Shown here piece after piece: positions 12,601-24,600 of a stretch of 64,000 nucleotides of DNA. This DNA comes from Lytechinus pictus. Its lineage: Eukaryota; Echinodermata; Echinoidea; Temnopleuroida; Toxopneustidae. The notes under the pieces were generated by a model. That model was not told where the DNA came from, searched no databases, and saw nothing but the letters and a program-made list of their open reading frames with translations. Every line of letters starts with the position of its first letter. Position 1 is the first letter of the stretch. Both the position numbers and the translations under genes were made by a program. The stretch covers positions 5,533,501-5,597,500 of the forward strand of contig NC_087245.1 of assembly GCF_037042905.1 (NCBI RefSeq). The letters are read 5' to 3'.

Positions 12601-15600
12601 AGTAGAAGTGCTGTTGGATAGTGGAATTTGGTTGAATTTATCTGATAAATCCTGTCTTTCCTTCCCTGTAAACATGGAATCAACAACCTCATTCAAACAT
12701 TCCTTGACTAGTTCTGAATCGGAAAACGGTTTCTTGTTTTTACCCAGAACCCAGGCCACACGGAGGGAAGCTTCAGTTGCTTTTTGTTGTTGTGTCACAC
12801 ATCTAACAAACTGTCTGCTGGAAGATTCATAGGAAGATTTCAACTGATTTATTTTAGTATCCCTTATCTCTGTGTTCTGTGGGTATTGTTGCTCAAATCG
12901 GTTGTGCTTGGAATCGTAGTGACGCTTTAAATTAGCATTTTTAGAAACACTGACAGTTTCCGAGCAAATCAAACACATCGGCCTTGTGCTCGATTGCGGC
13001 AAAATGAATGCATACTTGTCTGTCCATTCTTCATTGAAAACACGATTTTCAGCATCCACCTTTCTTTTCTTTGCAGAATTTGATGCCATCTTGACCTGAC
13101 TAACAATTAATGATGACTAGCGTACCCCTGAGAAAATCCGCAGAACTCAACCAGCAATTTAAGTTTACGTTATAAAGCAAAATTGATCGCAAGCCATGTG
13201 CGAATGTGTGCGCACGTGTTTTCAAATGCAACGTGTTATCAACGTTTGATGTGAAACTACTTTTTCAATTTACCGCAGGTGATCAAATAAGAAAGTAGAA
13301 TAGACAGAAAAGACTCCACTAAACTTTTTTTAAAAGTCAAATTTATTTGACTGCCATTACTTTTATTACGGTTAGGTCTACATGGATACACAATGTAATC
13401 ATATTGAGCTATGAGCTATGTTTCATATTTTTACTTAAAAGTGATAAAAAAAAAAAAAACCAGCAGGGTCTCGCGGGCCGGATTGAGGAGCTCAGCGGGC
13501 CGGATCCGGCCCGCGGGCCGTAGTTTGAGAACCCCTGGTATACAGCATAGTAGCGAAGCAAAGAAATCCCGGGAAGAAATCGTGGAAGAAATAATCGACA
13601 AGTTTATTTTAGGATCTGAAAAGCAGATTGTTTTTCTTTTGAATATATTATTCAGTTTTTAGTGTGGATCTAGGCCTGTTTTACAGTTGTCGGCCACGGT
13701 TGTCGGGGAAGTTCACGGTTGGCGGATTTGCCCTGAACATTTTCAGGGTTGTCGGCGCCCGCCAACCGTGACGCGTGGTAGCGAGAACGTTGTACTTACT
13801 AACCTCGCACAACGCTAACCCAGGGAGCTTCCGCCCGCACAGCGGGCGGGAGCCCAGGAGCTTACCGTGTATTTGACCATAGTCACCGGACTAGGGTGAT
13901 TTATGGTCTAAATATTTCTCCAAATGAATTGTGAAAACAGAAAGTATACAATTACCACGATTATGTGGATGAAGGTCCAACGAGTGGCAGTTTCCTGAGA
14001 TCTGGGCACAGACTGGAACCTCAAAAAACCGAAACGTTATCTCCTTCTACCCCCGTTTCGATCGGCCATTTTTGTTAAAAATCGTAACAAAATGGCCGAT
14101 CGAGACTGGGGTAGAGGAGATAACTTTTCGTTTTTTTGAGGTTCCAGTCTGTGCCCAGATCTCAGAAAACTGCCACTCGTTAGACCTTCATCCATATAAT
14201 CGTGGTAATTGTATACTTTCTGTTTTCACAATTCATTTGGAGAAATATTTAGACCATAAATCACCCTAGTCCGGTGACTATGGTCAAATACATGGTAAGC
14301 CCCTGGGCTCCTGCCCGCTGCGCGGGCGGGAGCTCCCTGGGTTAGCACAACGCATGTCATTTCATAATGAATTTTGACGTTTTCATTCATCACATGAATG
14401 TGAGAGAATACCGTATTACTGTCTATGGGTACTAGTATTCAACCCGGCATAATTCAAAGATTTTGACATATTCCCCAAAATATTTAGAAATAGGGAATTT
14501 ATCTTAATTTCATACCTTTGTTATTTCCAGGGTAATCTGTTGTCGATATTTTCTTTGTCAATCTGTCGACTGTATGCGCGGAGGATCGAATTATGCGGCG
14601 ATGGCCTTTTGCACTGAATGGTACTAGTATTCAACCTAGTGAGGATTGATAGCAAATCTCAAAAGGGTTTAGATTGCTAAATTAGATCTAGATCTATGTA
14701 AGTCTCTGGCTTTGATTAATTCCCTGTTTGGTCCCATCTCAAATGGTCTAGTCCATAGTCGGATGGGACAAGGGCAGATTGAGAAACAGGGCCATCTTTC
14801 ATCGCCAGGTTGAATACTAGTACCGAAGGGTTCAATACTAGACTACTAGTACCAAAATCCGTCGCCGTATAATTCGATCGCCCGCGCACACAGTTAACTG
14901 GTTGAAGAAAAAAATAACGGAAAAAGAATAACCAGCATTTGCTCTTGGAAATAGACGGGTCTGAAATTCAGGTAAATTCTATATTTCTATATATTTGAGG
15001 AAACTCACCAAACGGGTTGAATACTAGTGCACTTACGGTAAGTATAGTGAGTGATTGTATTATTACCGACCGGCCTTGTATTACCGAACGCGTGCATCAT
15101 ACGCATCAGAAAATAATTTCATACGCTAAAAATTTTGCGACATCCTTCCAAAGAGAACTTGAATAGAAAGATGATGAAAAATGGTCAAAAACACATTTTC
15201 AAAGTCTTAATATTCTAAAAATAATAAAATATGGTCAAAATAGCTCATCATCAGTGATTTTGTAGTTTTCTCAACGTTTCCATAGAAAACACACGTTCGG
15301 TAATACGATACCTTTTTCAAGTGACCAAAATATTTCATATGCGGAGAGGGGTCCAATTGGAAGCTTATATTGTAAAAAGGAAAAACGATTTCGGCAAAAT
15401 TTTCATATATTTATATTTTGTAGGTAATTGTGTATTTATGGTGAAAGTTTGGTGAATTTCATGAGAATAATGTATTTGATATGATTGAATTCATGAAAAG
15501 TGTTTGGTATTACGATCCACTACCATATAACACACGCCAAAATCTTCACAATATACTAAATTTATTCATCTAAATCTGTTCATTGAATTAATTTTTAAAA

Positions 15601-18600
15601 TATGCTCCAAAATATTCATAAAAAGGGATTTTAAACGCTTACCTTCAAATCTCAGCCAAGATACTCCATCTGATCCTTAAATTAATACTGCGGTGGAAAT
15701 TACGCAAACAACAATCAAAATGCGAATTTTTCTTATCGAACAGTCTAGATTCAAGTCGCCGGCGCATAATAGGAAATTGTACCAAAAAAATCAACAGGCA
15801 TCTCACGTATAATCGCTGATGGCGCTACATCATAAAATAACGCTGAACAGCGAAAAAAATGCGGAGCGCCTAGAACGCAACCAGCAGTACAGCTGATCTG
15901 ACGTAAACAAGCAAGTTTATTAAATAATATCGCGCGCCCTCTCTGTGCGTATAGAGAAAACCAGCGAATTGGCCGCATGCCTGCTTCGACATCAAGTAAA
16001 ATCATCGATATAAAGTACCAGAAAGACAGAGAGGAATTGAAATTGGCTTCATATCGTTTGGTAAGTTTCATATCCAAAGCTTACTTCATGTAAAATGTAG
16101 ATAAATTTCTAATTTTTACAAAAGAATAAAAAAATTATTGCAAGTGCCGTGCCAGCGGTTATCCTGTGCACGGCGACGGTAATGCACCTATGGGTGGGTT
16201 CTCGGGGACTTAATTATTTGCATCCATAAGTGAATGCTAACTTCACAAAACATATCCAGACCCTAGACCAAAAGCTTCGGTCTCTGTTATGTTGGCTGTT
16301 CCGCTGAACTCCGTTGGCTCCACTCACCAAATACAGAGACCAAAGTTCTAGCTCGATCTGTACAGGGAATCAATGCAGTCTTGAGGACGCAATGATGATG
16401 ACTTTTAAAATCCTGTCATATACTTCATCAGTGACGTCTTGAACAGGCCTTCATAGACATGTAAGAGAACGAAGTAAACAAAGATGGATTTCCCTAGGAA
16501 ATCAATCTTTACATAACAGAATCGCGTGAAATATGTTTATTTTATTAATTTCTACACCTTCCTACGCCTAATGCGTAGGAAGGTTTTAAAAAATGTTAGA
16601 TAAAAATGTAAAAAATAAAGGTTTCTTACCTAACTGATGCTGCGTAGATCCCTCGATCCACATGTAACAACGGAAATACAATAGCGTCGACCCTTGAACC
16701 GCTTGTGTAAGACGTACTTCCGGCTAGCAATGCCGTTTTGAAGAACAATTTATAGATGAAAATTATTATTTCACAAATACTAAAATTTATTACGTAATTA
16801 TAAATAATTGGTATTATAATTACGTAATAAATTTTAGTATTTGTGAAATAATAATATTTATCTATATTTCTTCAAAACAACATTGCTAGCCGGAAGCACG
16901 TCATACATAAGCGGTTCAAGGGTCGACGCTATTGTATTTCCGTTGTTTACATGTGGATCGAGGGGTCTACGCAGCATCAGTTAGGTAAGAAACCTTTATT
17001 TTTTACATTTTTATCATCTCCCCAGTACCTTATTTCACTTATCAAAAGTTATACCCTTTCAAGATCCTTACGTTCCTCCTTTTCCAATTCTCTTGTTACC
17101 CCCAAAATTTCCAAAACCTGGGGTGAAAGATCATTTGTTTACTCATCCTCTAAGCTATGGAATAGCCTCCCTCAAAACATGAAACAGTGCTTGACTTCTG
17201 AAACTTTCAAACATTACCTCAAAACATTTCTGTTCAATTCTTCTTAATTTCTTTTATAATTTTCAAAAAGCGCCTTGAGCACTCTACAGAGTGGATTTGG
17301 CGCGATATAAGTCTAATTATTATTATTATTATTATCTAACATTTTTTAAAACCTTCCTACGCATTAGGCGTAGGAAGGTGTAGAAATTAAAAATTAAAAA
17401 TTAAAAAGCGCCTTGAGCACTCTACAGAGTGGATTTGGCGCGATATAAGTCTAATTATTATTATTATTATTATCTAACATTTTTTTAAACCTTCCTACGC
17501 ATTAGGCGTAGGAAGGTGTAGAAATTAATAAAATAAACGTATTTCACGCGATTCTGTTATGAAAAGATGGATTTCCTAGGGAAATCCATCTTTGTTTACT
17601 TCGTTCTCTTACATGTTTATGAAGGCCTGTTCAAGACGTCAATGATGAAGAAGTATATGATATTTTAAAAGTCATCATCATTGCGTCCTCAAGACTAGAA
17701 TCAATGGCCATATGTTTATGTATTAAGTTCGGATGAAACAGGGAAGTGAAGTTGCGCGACAGCCGAAGTAAGTCACTGTTTTTTCCCCTTTTATTAAAAG
17801 TTTTAGTTTATTTTTCCCCGTTCTGGTGCATTTCAGGCCAAAACGGAATAATAATCTTTATTTTGGTACAGTTCTTTTTATATATTTTATGAAATAAAGA
17901 CAAAAATCGATGAGCCCCGTTGGGGGGATTTTGCATTGTTAACTCCCTAATGGTGGCTGCACGATAGCGAGCCGTCTGTGTACATGTACAAAGAGAAATT
18001 TAAAAAAAAATGTTAAAAAAACTCCTCGAAACAGACGGCTGCCAGCTGTCTAATCCAGACCCAAGTCATGCCCATTCACACAGTGGTAAATCGTCCATAG
18101 ACTGTACAATGGATAGACCATCTCCGCACAGCGATTCGGAGACCGCTGATTGGTCAATCGCGCAGATCACATGACTACGTGGTCGCCAAAATAATTCCTT
18201 CGGACTGCGTGTGGAAGTATCGCAGGGCATAAATTAATCGACGGCCAGGCCGTCGATACCCCTAGCCCTATAACTGGCCGTGATGCCCATACAAAAAAAT
18301 CAATTCACGGCTAAAAAGGCCGTGCCCTTTTTTCAAAACTGGTCATGACCTTACTCAGTGTAAGATTAAGGTTTACAAAGTTCTCCCATATTTCACAAGC
18401 AAAAATACAGAAGAGAGAGAGAAAAAAAAAAGTTAACAACTTTCCTCAATTCAAACTGCAAGCCATTTTCCGTGATTTTCTTGGATCTACACAGACACAC
18501 ACACGCAAAGTCAGCATGCAGTGTACATGTACTAGCTGCTGCACATGGCCTGGCCTGCCTGCCTGTGTGGTGTGTGGCAGGCTTGCATTATCGGAGGAGA

Positions 18601-21600
18601 TTTGCAAACTCTGAGCAAAGTGAACAATCTCACATGATTAGCAGTTTTTCCAACAAAATAATCACAAAATCGGCAGGAAATATTTATAATTACATACAAT
18701 GGATTCTCAGATTAATGATTTGGTGATGTAATCAGAGGAGCAAGTTATTGAGTTTTCATTACTAGAGCGGTCTAGTTCAGCTTTTGTTTTGAGTCTTCTT
18801 CGCGCCGATAACAAGAAGACACGGCAATGGGAAGAGAGATGCCTAGCCTGTATAGGGGTGATGCCGCGATGTTTCACCTAATTTTTAAGTTTGACAATGT
18901 TTCACTTTGAAATTTTATTCGTTTCTAATACATTTCAGTTTTCTAACAATTTTTAAATAATATATTATAAAAAAAAACAAATATCAGTAAGATTTTTGTT
19001 AGATGATTACATTTGTTTTCTTTGCTTGAAGTTTGAATTTTTTTCCCTCTAATTCTTTCTTCATTTCTTTCTTTATTGCTTTCTTTTCATTTTTCTTTCT
19101 TTTCTATCCTTTTTTCTTCATCCTTTCTTCTATCCTTCCTGCTTGCTTTTTTTTGGTTCTATCTTATTGCAAATCTTTCCTAGCTTTCTTTCCTGATCCT
19201 TTCTGTTCATTTTTTGTTCTTTCCTTCCTTTTTTTACTTTCCTTCTTTTATTTCCTTTCTTCTTTCCCTAATTTTTTTGCTCCCTTCTCCTTTTTTCTTT
19301 TCATTCTTTCTTTCACTAGCTCACTCTTTCTTCTTTCCTACTTTCATTCATTTCTTGCTTTCACTCTCTCTTCGCTTCATTCTTTCCTTCCTTTCATTCC
19401 TTTTCTTTTCCTTTCCCTTATTCTTTCTTATCTTCCTGATTTTTTCTTTTTCTCTTTCTTTTGTCCATTCCTTCTCTCTTCGTCCTATCTTTTCTGAATT
19501 CCCTTTTCCATTCCATCTATCTTTATCATTATTTCCTAGCTTTCCTTCCCTTTTTTCTGTGTTCATTTATTTTCTTCATTCTTTCCTTTACATGTCCCTC
19601 ATTGTTTTTTTCTTTCTATCTTTCTTTCTTTCTTTCTTCTTTCTTTCTTTACTTTTTTCTCTTTGATACTTTCCTTCTCTTTTTAATTTCATTTTTTATA
19701 AATTTCCTTCATTCTTTTAAAATTTTCTTTGCTTCCTTTTCCCTTCCTCTCCCTTTTCTTTTTGTTCTTTCTCTCCTTCCATTCTTTTCTTCTCTTTTCA
19801 TTCTCTCCTTCCTCTCTTTTATCATTTATTCTTTCTTTATTTTCTTTTTTTTCCTTTTTGCTTTTCCCTTCCTTCCTGTCTTCTTTCTTTTTCTCAAAGA
19901 ATGAAGGAAACATTTTTCTTTCCTTCCTTCATTCCTTCATTCATCCTCAGTCTTTTTCTTACCTTCTTTTTTTCTTTCTCTTTATTTCTTTCAAACATTC
20001 ATTCATCATCCCTTCCTTTCTTTTTCTTTTTAAGAATGAAGGAACCTTTTTTTTCCTTTCCTTTATTATTTCTTTCATCCTTCTTTTATTCTAACTTTCT
20101 TTTCACTGTTTTTTTTCCCTTCATTTTCTTTACTTCATTATTCCCCTACATTTTTTCTTTCTTCTCCATTCATCTCTTTTCTTTCTCTCCTTCATTCTTT
20201 ATTTCACCCATTTGTTCACCCTCCCTTCCTTTCCTTTTCTTTCTTTATATTTTTATTTCTCTCTTCATTTCTTTTATAATTAATTTCAGTGATTCCTTTT
20301 TTATTTTGTGCCACGGTCACAAAAGTACATGAAAATATATGAGAGAGGAAATCATTCAAATGGCATATCAACACACTAATTTTGGTCATGGCCGGCAAGA
20401 TAAAATCACTTTGAAAAAAAAAATATAATTTTACAAATACAAGGTACATCAGTTCATGTTAAAAACAGGAAAAAGGCAATGGTACATGTCCATAGAAGAG
20501 CAATTCTTTCCTTTAAACGGTAATATCCTGTTTTGAAATATTTTTTGGGGGGCAAGTGAAATATATATTCGGGCAAGTATTGTCCAACTATTTAGAAATA
20601 AAAAGATGTTATGTAGCACCCTGTACAAGTTTTAATACATTTGACATCTAAAAAAAAGGATACCGAAAAAAAAAGGCCTTTGATGCCCTTCTTGGAAAAA
20701 GATTTTGGCCTTGGTGCCCTTTGAAGTGGCCTTGGTGCCCTAAAAAATATGAGGTATTTCAAGGCCAAACTGGCCTTGCCCTAAAAATGACAAAATTTAA
20801 GGCCTGGTATCGATAGCGATAACGATATCCGGTCACATTGTCTACGCGGGAAATGGTCTTGGTTCGTGATCGGATCACTCCAGTATCGATTGAAAATTAT
20901 CGAAACTCTGCAATTTCATGCATATTCACGCGACGCTCTGAAACCCGGAAATCCATTGACTTTGTGCACGTTGCGATAGACTGTACAGACTCCAACGAAC
21001 ACGATGCCATATCGACGCTGATTCGTAAGATTTTGACGGAAACGCAAGAAGTAATCGAAATTTGCTTACCTGTGCGGTATCGGTGAGAAAATAGATCCTC
21101 CGAGAATACCTTTCATAATTCATATAGAATATAGGAAAGTGAAATTCTAGGTCGATTTTGGTACGAAGTGATAGAGAATTGCACACTTGTTTTGGTGGAA
21201 TACTGTGTGGGGGAATGGAAGGATTGCACTGCGCATGCTTACTATATTTTCATTCATAAATTGTCTCTCGGCAGTGGTTGGATGACGTCATTTTATTAAT
21301 AAGCAAAATGTACGCGCCCGCTAGCGTTGAACGCTCCGCTATCCGTTTTACACAATTTGCCGATGTGACTCGTTAATGAACAAGGTTATAACTATGGGCT
21401 TGGCCTTGAAAAAAAATACTTGCGTCAGCTGATATCATGAGTCGTAAAATACTATGAAGTGATTTCACGATATTTATCGGCCGACGCAAGTATTCTTTTA
21501 AATCTAAGTTGGCACTGCTCATGATATTGTCACCCTCTATACGCGTCTAGTATCTTTGGCTACGATAGCAAAGATGGCAAGATGGCGACAATAACATATA

Positions 21601-24600
21601 TGTAAGTAAACGCTCCTCTACTTTTAATATTTTGATGTATTCAAGCGTTATCTTATGACAGGCGCGTAGCCAGGGGGGCAGTGGGGGCGGTCGCCCCCCC
21701 AAAAAAAAAAAAAAAGAAGAGGAAAAGGAAAAAAAGAAAAAGCAAAAGGAGAAAAGGGAAGAAAGGTATAGCTTTTGTTGTTTTTTCCTTCTTTTTTGGT
21801 CAAAAGAATAACCTAAACGAGACGTTCTCTCTTCATGCTATAAATTTGCTTCCGCGCTCCTCGCGGGAAAAATATCAAAATTGCCATTCCCTTTTGTTTC
21901 CCACACCTTTTCTCTACTCCGTTTTCCCCCTTCCCGGCCGTGGAAATCGTATATTATTGCCAGAAATTATAAGTATACATGGGTGTAGAGTATGAAAAGT
22001 ATTTTTTTTATATATTGCATTGATACAAAATTTTGGCTCTTCTGTTCGGAGCGGGTAAACATTACTGTCACTACCGAGTCCCCAAATGATTTTTTCTTCC
22101 GCTTTTCAGCAAGTAATTTTTGGCAAAGTGTCTGCTCCAAGGGAGAGGAAATAAATTCGTGCCGTGCTAGTTGCCATAGTATGAACGATATTAAGCTTTA
22201 TTCTATATCGCTGCACATCCGTCTCCTGCCTTGTTTTGCGTCATTGAATTGAAATTTTGAATATCACTGAACTTTCTTAATAAAAAAAAGGAGGCGCTTA
22301 ATACGAGCGAAATTTTTTTCTTCCAAAATAAATCACAGAGGTTTCCGTGCTTCGCGAGCATGGGAAAGGAAATGTCCCTCCTCTAGCTTGCATCATCCCT
22401 TTCACATTTTGAGCTCGTTTTTCTTCATAAATGAGCTATATATATAATCTAAGAAATATCAAAATTAGAACAGGTTAAAGTTTCAGATAAATTTCAAAAA
22501 ATCAAAGCGTTTGCCTTTAGCAGGAAGGAATAGGGCCTATTTTCTTCTGTATATACCCATTTTCTACTCTGTTTTGCGACTTGAGTTAACAAAATTTAAT
22601 GTTGATAAACCTTTTACACTCAAATCTGATGTGACCAAGATAGGCATATCATTTATGTTCTCTATTTTTATAAAACGTTTTAAGCTTCAAAGAGGAATTA
22701 TTTCAAATTCTCCAATCTTTCCCCATTTTGGGGGGAGCTCATAATTTCTTTCGAAAACAATTTTTTTTAATCACAGCAACTCTATTTGAGTTGATAAGGG
22801 TACTAGAGATGCAAGAGACGCCTTCTTTTGATTTGAATTTGATGAGATATCAAAAACTTCACGCTCCGCGCGGGAGGGGGGAAACTCCCCCTCCCTGCAC
22901 CCTCCCCCCTAGAGAGCGCACCACTTGGCATGCACTTACCACCCCCTCAAAATTTAAATCCTGGCTACGCGGTTGTCTTATGACAAAAACTGACAATTTT
23001 TTGTCAAAAGTTGCCAACCAATATTGTTGCCAATTTACATAAGTTGGGCTCAAACCCCTAAGGATAACTCGTATTTTGGCGCAACATTATTGTTGCCGAA
23101 TTCGTCGGTGCGTGTAGAGCAATGGCATGCCGTCCCAGGCTTCATGGAGAGTAAGCCTTCGTCAGTAAAATGACTTTTGCTCTCCTGGGGCTCGTTTCTC
23201 AACACCGTCATAAGTCTAACTTCTTGACTAAATCGGAGATAGTGAGCTACTTGTCCGCTAACCGTTTCACGAAGCCCTCTTTACCAAGATCGGGTACAAC
23301 AACCTCACTAAACACCTCCGAACTTGTCTTAACTTCTTTCTCAATGACGTAGTGGCATTACGTGGGTAGACTATGACATGCGAAAGTGCCTGGAAATTTT
23401 GAAATTATAATCTTACGTAATCAATCATAGTCATTGAATGCATTAACCCACTTGTTTTGTGATGTTATTTCAACCACTATGATAGTGGTTGAAATAACAT
23501 CACAAAACAAGTGGGTTAATGCATTCAATGATAATTGTAATACAAAGAAACTATAAAAACTGTTGGTAAACGCCACAAAACCATTCATTTTGAAATAGTA
23601 AAACGATTTAATCGATAAAGATTCTACCACGTCAGGCCATCCATAACTGAACTCGTATTTGTTGTTTTCAGACCCCTATTAACAATTGGATGAATTCTAT
23701 CTCTAATTTATGCATATAATTTGTCCAATTCATCATAATATTTGCAATTTTGTCATAATTTTTCTTTTTGAAAATTATGCTATTTTGTGACTAAGGCTAC
23801 GTCTCGTCTGCTCTTTTTACCGATAGTATCGATATCAAGGTATTCTAGTTAGAAGCCTTTCGAGAAACAGGTTTAGTAAGATTGGAACTAACTCCGTGGT
23901 TGGTGGATAAAGATATGACTAACTTGTCCATGTGTTGAGAAACGGGCCCCAGAAGCCTCCAGGCTACTTACTAGCCACAAAACACGATCTCACCCCCACT
24001 TCGCTATAATCATGACAATACAAACTGCATGACTTCACTTGACTTCATTTGATCGAATCAAGAACGCCACTAGCGCAAGCTTTATTTTAGCGAAGTACCA
24101 ACTAACGTAGAAGGCAGCACACGACTGTGTGTTGCTGCCCTCTACATTCGAAGATGTACAGCACGATATCAAAATGTCGGATAGGCGAAAGATGTTGACT
24201 GCTCAAAACGATGTCCAAAAAGCCCAAAACTTATCGATAAAACTTCATCCAACCCTAAAATAATGCAAATAACGTGAAAGGTGAGGATGTATTTATGCTA
24301 AATATGTTTGTGTAAAAATGTTATGTAACCATTTACATCCGAAGAATGCGGATTTTAAAGTGTTCTTGGTACAGTGGCAGATACAAATTTTGACCAACGC
24401 GAGTATGTGACATCGCTATAATGGATAAAAAATACGTATTGATTATTTTCTTTTGTCGATAGTTATCGATATCGGTAAGATATTTTTAGTGCGATATCGA
24501 CAGAGAATTTTCCTAATGATAACAGCCCTAATAAGCATATTATATTTGTTTATTGTCTTATTTCAGATAAAGTGACAAGTGAATCTAATACTGCAGAGGA

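Larger units (their letters stand above)
16376..17697. mobile_element. Large foldback element with 9-bp target duplication
   Basis: The left arm runs from 16376 to about 16803 and the right arm from about 16814 to 17697. Ends are cagtcttgaggacgc and, from the right, tagtcttgaggacgc. A perfect 9-bp duplication GAATCAATG lies at 16367-16375 and 17698-17706. Each arm is about 430 bp and highly similar. The right arm has been lengthened by a LINE 3' fragment (17016-17336) and a tandem duplication. Inside each arm ttcctacgc/gcgtaggaa forms a smaller palindrome. Same duplication length and architecture as 13816-14344, but different termini, so a second family. Confidence 0.92.

Noticed and set aside
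15751-16077. 108-codon minus-strand frame
   Set aside because: No domain, lies in repeat-rich intron DNA, and no start context or splice partner.
19033-20332. Several long Phe/Ser/Leu-rich + frames and Lys/Arg/Glu-rich - frames
   Set aside because: They are by-products of the polypyrimidine composition, overlap in all frames and show no domain.
20838-21086. 82-codon frame with fairly protein-like composition
   Set aside because: It starts at a non-ATG codon, has no recognisable family and no supporting splice context.
21570-21607. Possible alternative first exon (aagatggcgac then gtaagt)
   Set aside because: A 20-nt exon from this ATG would join STAM exon 2 out of frame, and no other partner exon was found.
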